From contig JBELJZ010000005.1 in assembly GCA_042089915.1 (NCBI GenBank), forward strand, positions 62,001 through 126,000: 64,000 bases of DNA, written 5' to 3'. This DNA is from UBA8752 sp002172485. GTDB lineage: Bacteria; Bacteroidota; Bacteroidia; Flavobacteriales_D; Sanyastnellaceae. This document shows positions 39,442-46,763 of the stretch, piece by piece (position 1 is the first letter of the stretch; each line of letters opens with the position of its first letter). Below the pieces are notes generated by a model, which worked only from the letters and a program-made list of their open reading frames with translations, searched no databases and was not told the origin of the DNA. The position numbers and the translations under genes were made by a program.

Positions 39442-39515
39442 AGCCGGTGGAGGGATTCGAACCCCCGACCCGCTGATTACAAATCAGCTGCTCTGGCCAA
39501 CTGAGCTACACCGGC
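39442..39515 (-). tRNA. tRNA-Thr(TGT)
   Basis: A 74-nt cloverleaf with perfect acceptor GCCGGTG/CACCGGC, anticodon loop TTTGTAA (TGT) and T-loop GGTTCGAATCC. First tRNA of the cluster; its 5' end is 20 nt after the T-run of the hpf terminator. Confidence 0.97.
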
Positions 39516-39535
39516 CTGTGTCAAAGAACAGGGCC

Positions 39536-39563
39536 AAAAAAACCCTCCCCGATTTAGGGAGGG
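39536..39563 (-). terminator. Terminator after hpf, overlapping the start of the tRNA-tuf transcript
   Basis: The minus strand has the stem CCCTCCC/GGGAGGG with loop TAAATCG, followed by seven T. It ends transcription of rpsU-xerC-hpf. The adjacent promoter box (39571-39564) would start its transcript inside the first stem arm. Confidence 0.9.
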
Positions 39564-39593
39564 CAAATGTAGTGCATAAAAACTTCGCTACAA
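39564..39593 (-). promoter_or_regulatory. Promoter of the tRNA-tuf operon
   Basis: The minus strand reads TTG, 19 nt, TACATTTG: an exact match to both the -33 and -7 elements with a spacing inside the 17-23 nt reported for Flavobacterium. It lies between hpf and the first tRNA and touches the hpf terminator stem. Confidence 0.7.
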
Positions 39594-39633
39594 GGGGGAG
39601 CAGACAACTGTTATCTCCCTTTTCGCAAACGGC

Positions 39634-39927
39634 TCACGCCGCCTTGCCGCGGACCTTTTCGAGCTGTCGGCGCAAGGCCTCGACAGCGTCGGAAGTGGCC
39701 TCTTCAAAACTGGCTGCTCGGCGACCACTGTGAAGGTCAGGACCCGGGAGGCCCAAGCTGATTTCGACCCGCTTATTTTCGCGGTCCTGATCTCGGTCGA
39801 CGCGCAAGTGAACGTCGGCCTTCTGAATGCCAGGATGAAACAAGGTCAACTTCTCGAGTTTGTCCTGGATGAACTGAACCAAGGCGCTGTCGGCCTTGAA
39901 GTGGATGGATTGGACTTGTACTTGCAT
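39634..39927 (-). CDS. hpf: Ribosome hibernation promoting factor
   Basis: A 97-residue short-form HPF/YfiA protein that binds the 30S decoding centre in resting cells. It starts MQVQVQSIHFKAD, has the conserved HVHLRVDRD-like strand (ADVHLRVDRDQ) and a C-terminal helix (ATSDAVEALRRQLEKVR). The long dimerisation domain is absent. It follows xerC by 24 bp and ends at a strong terminator. Confidence 0.95.
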   Translation of the reverse strand: MQVQVQSIHFKADSALVQFIQDKLEKLTLFHPGIQKADVHLRVDRDQDRENKRVEISLGLPGPDLHSGRRAASFEEATSDAVEALRRQLEKVRGKAA

Positions 39928-39951
39928 GTGGGTTCACTTGGGGGTGAGACT

Positions 39952-40857
39952 TCAAAAGATGCCTCGCGTATCAAGTGGTGACCCTTTGTGTGCGTCTTTC
40001 AAGCGCTTCGTGGTGAGGTGGGTGTAATGCTGGGTGGCATTCAGACTGCTGTGTCCCAACAATTCCTTCACCGCATTGATGTCCGCTCCGCGATTCAATA
40101 GGTGCGTAGCGAACGAGTGCCGGATGACGTGAGGGCTGCACTTGCTAAGCGAGCTCGTCTCCGTAATGTAATGGTTGACCCTCCGGTAAACAAAGGATGG
40201 ATACAACTCTCGGCCGCTGTCCGTGACGATTAGGAATTCGCTGACACCGGGGCGGTTGCGCATGTATTCTTCCGCCAAATCCAACAAGCTTTGTGACACC
40301 GGAATGAAACGCTCCTTGCCCCCTTTTCCTTTCACCTTGATGGTCTTCCGGCTGACCTGCACGTCTGCATGGCGCAATTGGATCAACTCGTCCTGGCGAA
40401 TGCCCGTCTCGTACAACAGGGTCAGCATCAACCTGTCCCGAAGACCAGACCAAGTATCCGGGAAAATCGAGCTGTCCAGAAGGGCATTGATGTTGCGTTC
40501 TGGGACCACTTCTCTGACGCGCTTCTCCAATTTGGGAAGGGTCACACCATTGCTCGGGTCCTTGTCGGTAAACGACATCCGGCGCGCGTACCGATTGAAT
40601 GTCCGGAAGGCACTCACTTTGCGGTGAATGGTCCGCGGACTGCGGCCTTCCTGCATCATGTTCACCACCCAAGCGCGGACCCAGTCGCCTTGGATTCCCA
40701 CCAACTCGTGGTGGTCATATTGATCAGAAAGAAACCGTTGAAGCTGGTTCAAGTCTGAGCGATAACACCTCAAGGTGTGCACGCTGCCCCGCTTTTCCTT
40801 CTCGAGGAAATGCAGAAAGGCCTGTAATGGCTTCTGAGAAGAAAGCGTAGGAGACAT
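39952..40857 (-). CDS. Tyrosine recombinase XerC/XerD-like
   Basis: A 301-residue site-specific recombinase with an N-terminal SAM-like core-binding domain and a C-terminal catalytic domain. The catalytic set is complete: R154 (TGIRQDE), K178 (KGKGG), H243 and R246 (PHVIRHSF), H269 (LLGHSS) and nucleophile Y278 (QHYTH). Length and the rpsU-xer-hpf context fit the chromosomal Xer dimer-resolution enzyme of Bacteroidota rather than a mobile integrase. Whether it is XerC or XerD is not decided. A perfect inverted repeat ends 2 nt before its ATG. Confidence 0.93.
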   Translation of the reverse strand: MSPTLSSQKPLQAFLHFLEKEKRGSVHTLRCYRSDLNQLQRFLSDQYDHHELVGIQGDWVRAWVVNMMQEGRSPRTIHRKVSAFRTFNRYARRMSFTDKDPSNGVTLPKLEKRVREVVPERNINALLDSSIFPDTWSGLRDRLMLTLLYETGIRQDELIQLRHADVQVSRKTIKVKGKGGKERFIPVSQSLLDLAEEYMRNRPGVSEFLIVTDSGRELYPSFVYRRVNHYITETSSLSKCSPHVIRHSFATHLLNRGADINAVKELLGHSSLNATQHYTHLTTKRLKDAHKGSPLDTRGIF

Positions 40858-40858
40858 G

Positions 40859-40899
40859 TTTGGTTTGGTCTGCAGTGAATATTACCCGACCAAACCAAA
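40859..40899. repeat. Perfect 12-bp inverted repeat between rpsU and xerC
   Basis: TTTGGTTTGGTC (40859-40870) and GACCAAACCAAA (40888-40899) are perfect inverse copies with a 17-nt spacer. There is no T-run. The repeat nearly fills the 53-bp gap and would fold directly in front of the xerC start codon, so it could control xerC translation, act as an operator, or slow rpsU read-through. Confidence 0.8.
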
Positions 40900-40910
40900 A
40901 GGACAAATTA

Positions 40911-41099
40911 TCAGCCCATCAATGCCTTCTTGTTTTTGTAGACGGCCTTCTTCATGGCCTCGCGGCGCACCGTCTTGGGCTTGACGTACGTCTTACGGGC
41001 ACGCAGCATGCGGCCTGTTTTCGTACGATCGAACTTCTTCTTGAAGCGCTTGAGGGCGCGCTCGATATTTTCTCCCTCCTTGACCGGAATAATGAGCAT
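40911..41099 (-). CDS. rpsU: 30S ribosomal protein S21
   Basis: A 62-residue basic ribosomal protein with the typical start MLIIPVKEGENIERALKRFKKK and TGRMLRARKTYVKP. In Bacteroidota it is known to help sequester the anti-Shine-Dalgarno sequence, in line with the lack of Shine-Dalgarno sites here. A TATCTTCG box lies 18 nt upstream; xerC and hpf follow. Confidence 0.96.
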   Translation of the reverse strand: MLIIPVKEGENIERALKRFKKKFDRTKTGRMLRARKTYVKPKTVRREAMKKAVYKNKKALMG

Positions 41100-41117
41100 G
41101 TTGGAAAATTGGGACCG

Positions 41118-41125
41118 CGAAGATA
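41118..41125 (-). promoter_or_regulatory. Promoter -7 box of rpsU-xerC-hpf
   Basis: The minus strand reads TATCTTCG, the TAnnTTCG variant, 18 nt before the rpsU ATG in the 53-bp gap after the acyl-CoA dehydrogenase gene. Confidence 0.5.
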
Positions 41126-41152
41126 GCGGATTTCAGCGACTTCCGAAGGATA

Positions 41153-42310
41153 TCATTCAATGCGCGCCCCTTTCTGGATCAAACTGCGCGAAATGACCAA
41201 CTTCTGGATTTCGCTGGTTCCTTCTCCGATGGTGCAGAGCTTGGCATCACGGTAGTGCTTCTCCACTGGAAACTCCTTGGTATACCCATATCCACCAAAG
41301 ACCTGGACGGCATCGGTGGCCACGCTCACGCACATCTCGGAGGCATTGTACTTGGCCATGGCCCCCAGCCGGGTCACATCACCGCCATTCTCCTTGGCCC
41401 AGCAAGCCTTGTGAATCAATTGTCGCGCCGCTTCCACACTGACCGCCATGTCGGCCAGCTTGAACCCGATGCCCTGAAAGTGGGCAATGGGTTGGCCGAA
41501 CTGCTCGCGCTCTTTGGCGTAGCGTACCGCGGCATCCAACGCCCCGCGTCCGATGCCCAATGACAAGGCCGCAATGGAAATGCGCCCTCCATCCAGAATC
41601 TTCATGGCTTGAATGAAGCCCTCCCCCACTTCGCCCAACACGTGGGACTTGGGGATGCGGCAGTCCTCAAAAATCAGCTCCGCCGTCTCCGATGCCCGCA
41701 TGCCGAGCTTGTTCTCCTTCTTTCCTCCTCGGAAGCCCGGCATATCGCGCTCCACCACCATCGCCGTGATGCCGCGGCTGTCGAGCAATTCTCCCGTGCG
41801 AACCAGAACGACCGCCACTTCAGCAGACAGCCCATGCGTGATCCAATTCTTGGTGCCATTGACCACCCAATGGTCGCCTGCATCGACTGCGGTGCACCGC
41901 ATCCGCATCGCATCTGAACCGGTGCCAGCCTCGGTCAGCCCCCACGCGCCGATGTGCTGACCTGAAGCCAGTTTCGGCAACCACTTCTGCTTCTGCTCCT
42001 CATTACCAAACGTCAAAATGTGATGGGTACACAGGCTGTTGTGCGCGGCCATACTGAGCCCCACGGACCCGCAGACGGCGGCCAATTCTTCGATGGCAGC
42101 CACGTACTCCCCATATCCCAATCCAGCACCACCATAAGCCTCCGGCACGAGCATTCCGAGCATGCCCAGTTCCCCCATTTTTGAAAACGCCTCACGCGGG
42201 AAGTGCTGTGCTTCATCCCACTCCATCACATGGGGGGCAATCTCTTTTGCGGCGAAGTCGCGGACCATGTCGCGAATGGCCCCGATGGTGTCGTTCTCCT
42301 GGAAGTTCAT
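41153..42310 (-). CDS. Acyl-CoA dehydrogenase
   Basis: A 385-residue FAD enzyme catalysing alpha,beta-dehydrogenation of acyl-CoA. It has GLTEAGTGSDA (FAD and substrate contact), KNWITHG, the RFQFG-type segment EREQFGQPIAHFQ, QVFGGYGYTKEFP and the catalytic glutamate in IGEGTSEIQ, the position used by short-chain acyl-CoA dehydrogenases. I chose the ATG giving MNFQENDTIGAIRD; the upstream open frame is unlike the family. The chain-length specificity is not determined. Neighbours give no pathway context. Confidence 0.95.
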   Translation of the reverse strand: MNFQENDTIGAIRDMVRDFAAKEIAPHVMEWDEAQHFPREAFSKMGELGMLGMLVPEAYGGAGLGYGEYVAAIEELAAVCGSVGLSMAAHNSLCTHHILTFGNEEQKQKWLPKLASGQHIGAWGLTEAGTGSDAMRMRCTAVDAGDHWVVNGTKNWITHGLSAEVAVVLVRTGELLDSRGITAMVVERDMPGFRGGKKENKLGMRASETAELIFEDCRIPKSHVLGEVGEGFIQAMKILDGGRISIAALSLGIGRGALDAAVRYAKEREQFGQPIAHFQGIGFKLADMAVSVEAARQLIHKACWAKENGGDVTRLGAMAKYNASEMCVSVATDAVQVFGGYGYTKEFPVEKHYRDAKLCTIGEGTSEIQKLVISRSLIQKGARIE

Positions 42311-42348
42311 TGCGTCCGGCTTTGTCCTGTAAGATCGCGACGAATGGG

Positions 42349-43251
42349 TCATTTCCCCCCACACGGCCGCAAATAGATGGCCACTTGCCGCAAAACCGAA
42401 TCCCGGACTCCCAAACAGCCGCTCACATTGCCCCCGGGAGCCCCATGCAGTGACACGTAACGCACCAACACCTCTGCCTCTTTTCGGCTGACGCCGGGCA
42501 TGTCTTTCCAATCCGATGCCGACAACGAGTCTGGACAGCGCTGAACCACATCCGCCGCGTTGGCCTCAAATCGGGACAACAGCACATTGGCCAGGCTGTC
42601 CCACCCCAACGCTTCCCGCAATTGCTCCGGGGCGGCAAAGCCTCCCCATTTCCGCCGGGCCTCCAGGATGCGACCTGCCACCCAAGGCCCGACGCCCTTC
42701 ATCCGCAAGAGGGTCAAGCTGTCCGTTCGGTTCAAGTCCACAGGCTCTCTGGGCGCTGCTGCCCGCCGCCGCGTCGATGGCCCTTCGCCGGATGTCGTCA
42801 TCTGTTGCGACCTGCCTGATCCCTTCGAGGCGATCGACTCCACTGGAGGGGGCTCTGGAAAGCGCAGCTGGTCGCCGTATCGCTCCATCCAACCCTCCGG
42901 CAACACGCGCATCCTGCGCAGAACCTCTTCGTTCCTGAAACCACCCACAGCCGCCCGATACCGCAGTGCGGATGCGGCTTGTTTGGGCGTGAGGCCCGCG
43001 GCCACCCAACCTGCGGAGTCCAGTGATTGAACGTCAATGGGACCTGTGACGAGCGGCCTCTTGGGCCCTGGCTCCGGCCCAGGAAGGCGATCCAACGCCA
43101 TCAGCAAAGTGGCCACCGGAATCGGGTCCGGTTCCTCTTGCAGCCGGGCAAGCCACACCTCCACGCCACACCAGAAAAGAAGGCACGCGGCGATGCTCGC
43201 CACACCGAGTCTCTCAGCCCGGGGCGGCGGAACCAGATTGGCGCGTCCCAA
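42349..43251 (-). CDS. Helix-hairpin-helix (ComEA-like) protein with N-terminal membrane anchor
   Basis: A 300-residue protein. It has one hydrophobic segment near the start (VASIAACLLFWCGVEVWL), a Pro-rich linker and three helix-hairpin-helix regions: LTPKQAASALRYRAAVGGF, MKGVGPWVAGRILEARRKW and MPGVSRKEAEVLVRYV. This resembles ComEA-type DNA-binding repeats, which suggests DNA binding at the membrane, possibly in DNA uptake; that is inference. The start is uncertain: TTG at 43251 directly follows the symporter stop, and a GTG 16 codons later also fits. Confidence 0.8.
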   Translation of the reverse strand: MGRANLVPPPRAERLGVASIAACLLFWCGVEVWLARLQEEPDPIPVATLLMALDRLPGPEPGPKRPLVTGPIDVQSLDSAGWVAAGLTPKQAASALRYRAAVGGFRNEEVLRRMRVLPEGWMERYGDQLRFPEPPPVESIASKGSGRSQQMTTSGEGPSTRRRAAAPREPVDLNRTDSLTLLRMKGVGPWVAGRILEARRKWGGFAAPEQLREALGWDSLANVLLSRFEANAADVVQRCPDSLSASDWKDMPGVSRKEAEVLVRYVSLHGAPGGNVSGCLGVRDSVLRQVAIYLRPCGGK

Positions 43252-44796
43252 TCAGTCGTACCGCTTGATGGCGCCTGACTTCACCCGCTGGAGGTAGTCG
43301 GCCAAGTCCCCTTTGACCTCTCCTGCCAAGAAATACAGGCCCAGCACATTGGGGAAACACATGGCGAAGATCATCGCATCGCCGAAGTCAAAGACGCTCT
43401 TTGCACTGATGGCGCTGCCCACGATGACGAAAAGGCAGAAGACCGCCTTGTAGCTGAGGTCGGCGGCTTTCGTCTCGCCGAAGAGGTAAGTCCATGCCTT
43501 GAGGCCATAGTAGCTCCACGAAATCATGGTCGAGAGAGCGAACAGGATGACAGCCAGCGACAGGACGGCGGGGAACCAGGAGATGCTCTGCTCAAAGCTG
43601 CTGGACGTCAATCCAATGGCATCCAAGGAGCCGGCCTTGGCATTGCCGAGCACGGTGACCGCATCAAACTGGCCGTAGTCCGTGATGACAATCACCAGGG
43701 CCGTCATCGTGCAAATGACCACCGTGTCGATGAAGGGCTCGAGCAAGGCCACAATGCCCTCGCTGACCGGCTCATCCGTCTTGGCCGCGCTGTGCGCGAT
43801 GGACGCCGAACCGATGCCGGCCTCGTTGGAGAACGCAGCCCGGCGAATGCCTTGAATCAAGACTCCGACGAGACCGCCATACATGGCATCACTGGCGAAA
43901 GCTCCGCTGAGGATGCGCCCGAACGCCGACGGCACGGCACCGAGGTTGGTCAAAATCACCCACAGGGCGCCGAGGATGTAGATGCCCACCATGAAGGGCA
44001 CAATCTTGTCGGTCACCTTCGCAATGGACTTGATGCCGCCCAGGATGACAATGCCGACGATGACCGCCATGAGCGTTCCGAAGACCCACCCCTGACCGTA
44101 GAACATGCTGGACTCCCCGCCGGTGACGGAAATGAGCTGCTGGGTCGCCTGGTTGATCTGGACCATGTTGCCTCCTCCCAAAGAGCCTCCGATGCAGGCA
44201 ATGGCGAACAAGGCAGCCAACACCTTGCCGAGACCGGCGTTGCCCTTTTTGGCCAAGCCGTCCCGGAGGTAGTACATGGGACCGCCGGAAACCGAACCAT
44301 CGGCATTTTGACGGCGGTACTTCAAGCCGAGGGTGCACTCCACGAACTTCGAGCTCATCCCGAACAGGCCCGCGATGATCATCCAGAACGTCGCGCCGGG
44401 GCCACCCAAGGACACGGCCACCGCAACGCCGGCGATGTTCCCTACGCCCACCGTGCCGCTCAAAGCAGCCGTGAGCGCCTGGAAATGCGACACCTCTCCT
44501 TTGTGGTTCGGGTCATCGAATTTGCCACGGACGACATCCAACGCGTGCCCAAAGGCCCGGAGGTTGACGAACTTGAAATAGACCGTGAAGAAGAGGGCGC
44601 CCACGAAGAGCCAGATGAGCACGAACGGGATGGTGAATCCCCCGATGTTGATGCTCCAGAAAATGATGGAGGTGATGACATCGGTGATGGGGCCCATGAC
44701 ACTGTTGATGACGTCGTCCACCGATGCGGCAGCGGCGTGCAGGGGCAACAAAAACAAGGCTGTCAGCGCAGTGCTGGCGGCGATCAGGCGTTTCAT
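43252..44796 (-). CDS. Sodium:alanine/glycine symporter family protein (AGCS)
   Basis: A 514-residue inner-membrane transporter with about ten hydrophobic segments. The AGCS signature is in ALSGTVGVGNIAGVAVA, with GGPMYYL, GIGSASIAHSAAKTDEP and the C-terminal MISWSYYGLKAWTYLFG also typical. It probably imports alanine or glycine with Na+. An N-terminal hydrophobic extension (MKRLIAASTALTALFLLPLHAAA) may be a signal peptide. It is followed immediately by the helix-hairpin-helix gene. A TATATTG element lies 27 nt upstream. Confidence 0.94.
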   Translation of the reverse strand: MKRLIAASTALTALFLLPLHAAAASVDDVINSVMGPITDVITSIIFWSINIGGFTIPFVLIWLFVGALFFTVYFKFVNLRAFGHALDVVRGKFDDPNHKGEVSHFQALTAALSGTVGVGNIAGVAVAVSLGGPGATFWMIIAGLFGMSSKFVECTLGLKYRRQNADGSVSGGPMYYLRDGLAKKGNAGLGKVLAALFAIACIGGSLGGGNMVQINQATQQLISVTGGESSMFYGQGWVFGTLMAVIVGIVILGGIKSIAKVTDKIVPFMVGIYILGALWVILTNLGAVPSAFGRILSGAFASDAMYGGLVGVLIQGIRRAAFSNEAGIGSASIAHSAAKTDEPVSEGIVALLEPFIDTVVICTMTALVIVITDYGQFDAVTVLGNAKAGSLDAIGLTSSSFEQSISWFPAVLSLAVILFALSTMISWSYYGLKAWTYLFGETKAADLSYKAVFCLFVIVGSAISAKSVFDFGDAMIFAMCFPNVLGLYFLAGEVKGDLADYLQRVKSGAIKRYD

Positions 44797-44839
44797 GAAA
44801 TCTCGATTGGTTCGCGTTGGCCGCAATATAGGCCGCAGG

Positions 44840-45895
44840 TCATACCCCACTCGCGGGAGGGCCATCCGGAGTTTGTAGACCAAACACCCTGTTGAGCAGA
44901 CGCAATTGTTTGTCGTTGCCGAGCACGAACAGTTTGCAGGCGTTGTCCAACGGGGTCGTGGGGCCAGGGTTGATGATGAACTCCCCTGCCGAGGTCTTCA
45001 CCCCGATGACATTGACCCCGAGCCGGTTCCGGGCATCCACCTCCCCGAGGGTCGGCAGCCGGAACTCGTCCGGTAAATCCTTGACGTCCACCTCCTCGAG
45101 GTTGATGGCGTCCTTGCCTTGGATTCGGATGTGGTCGATGAAGTCCATGACATCCGGGTTGGCCACGAGGGACGCCATGTGGGCCCCTCCTACCGTGTCG
45201 GGCATGATGACGTTGTCGGCTCCCGCGCGGCGGAGCTTCGCCACAGAACCCGCTTGCGACGCGCGGCTGATGATCATGGCCCGCTCGTTGTGCTCCCGCA
45301 CCGACAAGACGGTGTAGAGGTTGTCTGCGTCACTCGGCAAGGTGCAGATGACGGCCCGGGCGCGTTCCACACCCGCCGCCATCAGGCGGTCATCTCGGGT
45401 GGCGTCCCCAGAGATGACAAGGGGCGTCAACCTTTCGCGCAATTGCCCCACCAGCTCTTCGTCCTTCTCGACGATGACAGCGTCGTAGCCTTTGGAAATC
45501 AGGTCGGCGTAGGCCTTCTCGCCCACACGGCCGTAGCCGCAGACAATGACGTGGTTCTTGAGTGTGTCGATGGTGCGCTCCAATTTTCTGGCCTTGAAAA
45601 GATCCCGGTATTCGCCAGCCACGAAGTACGTGGTCACAGCGGAGATGGTGTAAGCGAAGGTACCGATGCTGAAGATGATGAGCAGGGCGGTGAAAATCAT
45701 CCCATCCGGACTCAATTCATGCACCTCGCGGAAGCCCACCGTGCTGACCGTGATCATGGTCATATAGAAGGCCTCGACGAACGTGTAGTCCTCGAGCACC
45801 ATGAAGCCCACACTGCCCAAGACAATGACCATCAAGACCACCACCAACGAGATGGCGATGCGACCAAATGACTTGAACTTGAAGCGGTACAGCAC
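44840..45895 (-). CDS. Two-helix potassium channel with TrkA/RCK domains
   Basis: A 351-residue ion channel subunit. The N-terminus has two transmembrane helices flanking a pore helix and selectivity filter TVGFRE (residues 52-57, in place of the common TVGYGD). The cytoplasmic part is a TrkA-N Rossmann domain (VIVCGYGRVGEKAY, VISGDATRD) and a TrkA-C domain. It probably forms a ligand-gated K+ channel tetramer. The start codon is GTG. It follows pyrF by 9 bp. Confidence 0.92.
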   Translation of the reverse strand: MLYRFKFKSFGRIAISLVVVLMVIVLGSVGFMVLEDYTFVEAFYMTMITVSTVGFREVHELSPDGMIFTALLIIFSIGTFAYTISAVTTYFVAGEYRDLFKARKLERTIDTLKNHVIVCGYGRVGEKAYADLISKGYDAVIVEKDEELVGQLRERLTPLVISGDATRDDRLMAAGVERARAVICTLPSDADNLYTVLSVREHNERAMIISRASQAGSVAKLRRAGADNVIMPDTVGGAHMASLVANPDVMDFIDHIRIQGKDAINLEEVDVKDLPDEFRLPTLGEVDARNRLGVNVIGVKTSAGEFIINPGPTTPLDNACKLFVLGNDKQLRLLNRVFGLQTPDGPPASGV

Positions 45896-45904
45896 GACGG
45901 GAAG

Positions 45905-46726
45905 TTAGCGCCACGCGGCCAGTTCCACCGCCATGGCCCGTTGGAGCCGAACTGCCTCGGCCCGGGCTGCCTCAGCGAAGTCCTGGCCGCTGGAGGCGTA
46001 CATCAAGCTGCGCCCCACATTGACCAGCAATCCTCCGGCCAGCGACGCGCTCCATCCAGCGGCACACACCGCCTCAAGCGTACCCCCTTGGGCGCCCACT
46101 CCCGGCACCAGCAGGAACCGATCGGGCACAACGGCACGGACTTCTGCCAACCACTCCGGTCGGGTCGCCCCCACGACGTACATCAGCCGCTCGGAACCCG
46201 CATACGTTTGGCTCACCTCGAGCACCCGGCGCCACAGCGGTGCTCCTCCCTCGGCGCCGTGAAACTCAAAGTCCTCTGCTCCGGGGTTGGACGTGGCGGC
46301 GAGCAGGATGGTCCATTTGTCCTCAAAAGCCAAGAAGGGCTCCACGCTGTCGCGCCCCATGTAGGGCGCCACCGTCACAGCGTCTGCACCCCATGCTTCA
46401 AAGGCCGCCTTGGCATAGCGGGTGGCGGTGTTGCCGATGTCGCCGCGCTTGGCATCCGCAATCCGCAAGCACCCCTCCGGTATGGCCGCGAGCGTTTCTT
46501 CCAAGACCGCCCAGCCGTCGCTGCCCATGCTCTCGTAAAAGGCGACGTTGGATTTGTAGGCGACCGCGACGTCCGAAGTGGCATCGATGAGGGCCTTGTT
46601 GAAGGCCAACACGGCTTCAGGCCCCGTTCCGAGGTGGGGCGGCATGCGGGCTGGGTCGGGGTCGAGCCCGACGCACAAGAAGCTGCTTTTGGCGCGAATG
46701 GTGTCAATCAGGGTCTGGCGGTCCAT
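45905..46726 (-). CDS. pyrF: Orotidine 5'-phosphate decarboxylase (type 2)
   Basis: A 273-residue enzyme that converts OMP to UMP, the last step of UMP synthesis. It has the N-terminal FLCVGLDPD, the active-site IADAKRGDIGNTA with the Lys/Asp pair and the PGVGAQGG phosphate-binding loop, in the long type 2 form (about 270 residues). I chose the ATG giving MDRQTLIDTIRAK. A TATCTTCG box ends 6 nt upstream. The K+ channel gene follows closely. Confidence 0.96.
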   Translation of the reverse strand: MDRQTLIDTIRAKSSFLCVGLDPDPARMPPHLGTGPEAVLAFNKALIDATSDVAVAYKSNVAFYESMGSDGWAVLEETLAAIPEGCLRIADAKRGDIGNTATRYAKAAFEAWGADAVTVAPYMGRDSVEPFLAFEDKWTILLAATSNPGAEDFEFHGAEGGAPLWRRVLEVSQTYAGSERLMYVVGATRPEWLAEVRAVVPDRFLLVPGVGAQGGTLEAVCAAGWSASLAGGLLVNVGRSLMYASSGQDFAEAARAEAVRLQRAMAVELAAWR

Positions 46727-46732
46727 GGGGCG

Positions 46733-46740
46733 CGAAGATA
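46733..46740 (-). promoter_or_regulatory. Promoter -7 box of pyrF
   Basis: The minus strand reads TATCTTCG (TAnnTTCG) in the 37-bp gap after prfA, ending 6 nt before the pyrF ATG, which suggests a nearly leaderless transcript. Confidence 0.45.
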
Positions 46741-46763
46741 TTTCCCTTCCTCCGCCCATACGC

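Noticed and set aside
39952..40857. The tyrosine recombinase as the integrase of a mobile element
   Set aside because: Length, catalytic motifs and the rpsU-xer-hpf context fit the housekeeping Xer enzyme; there are no direct repeats around the tRNA genes and no phage or conjugation genes nearby.
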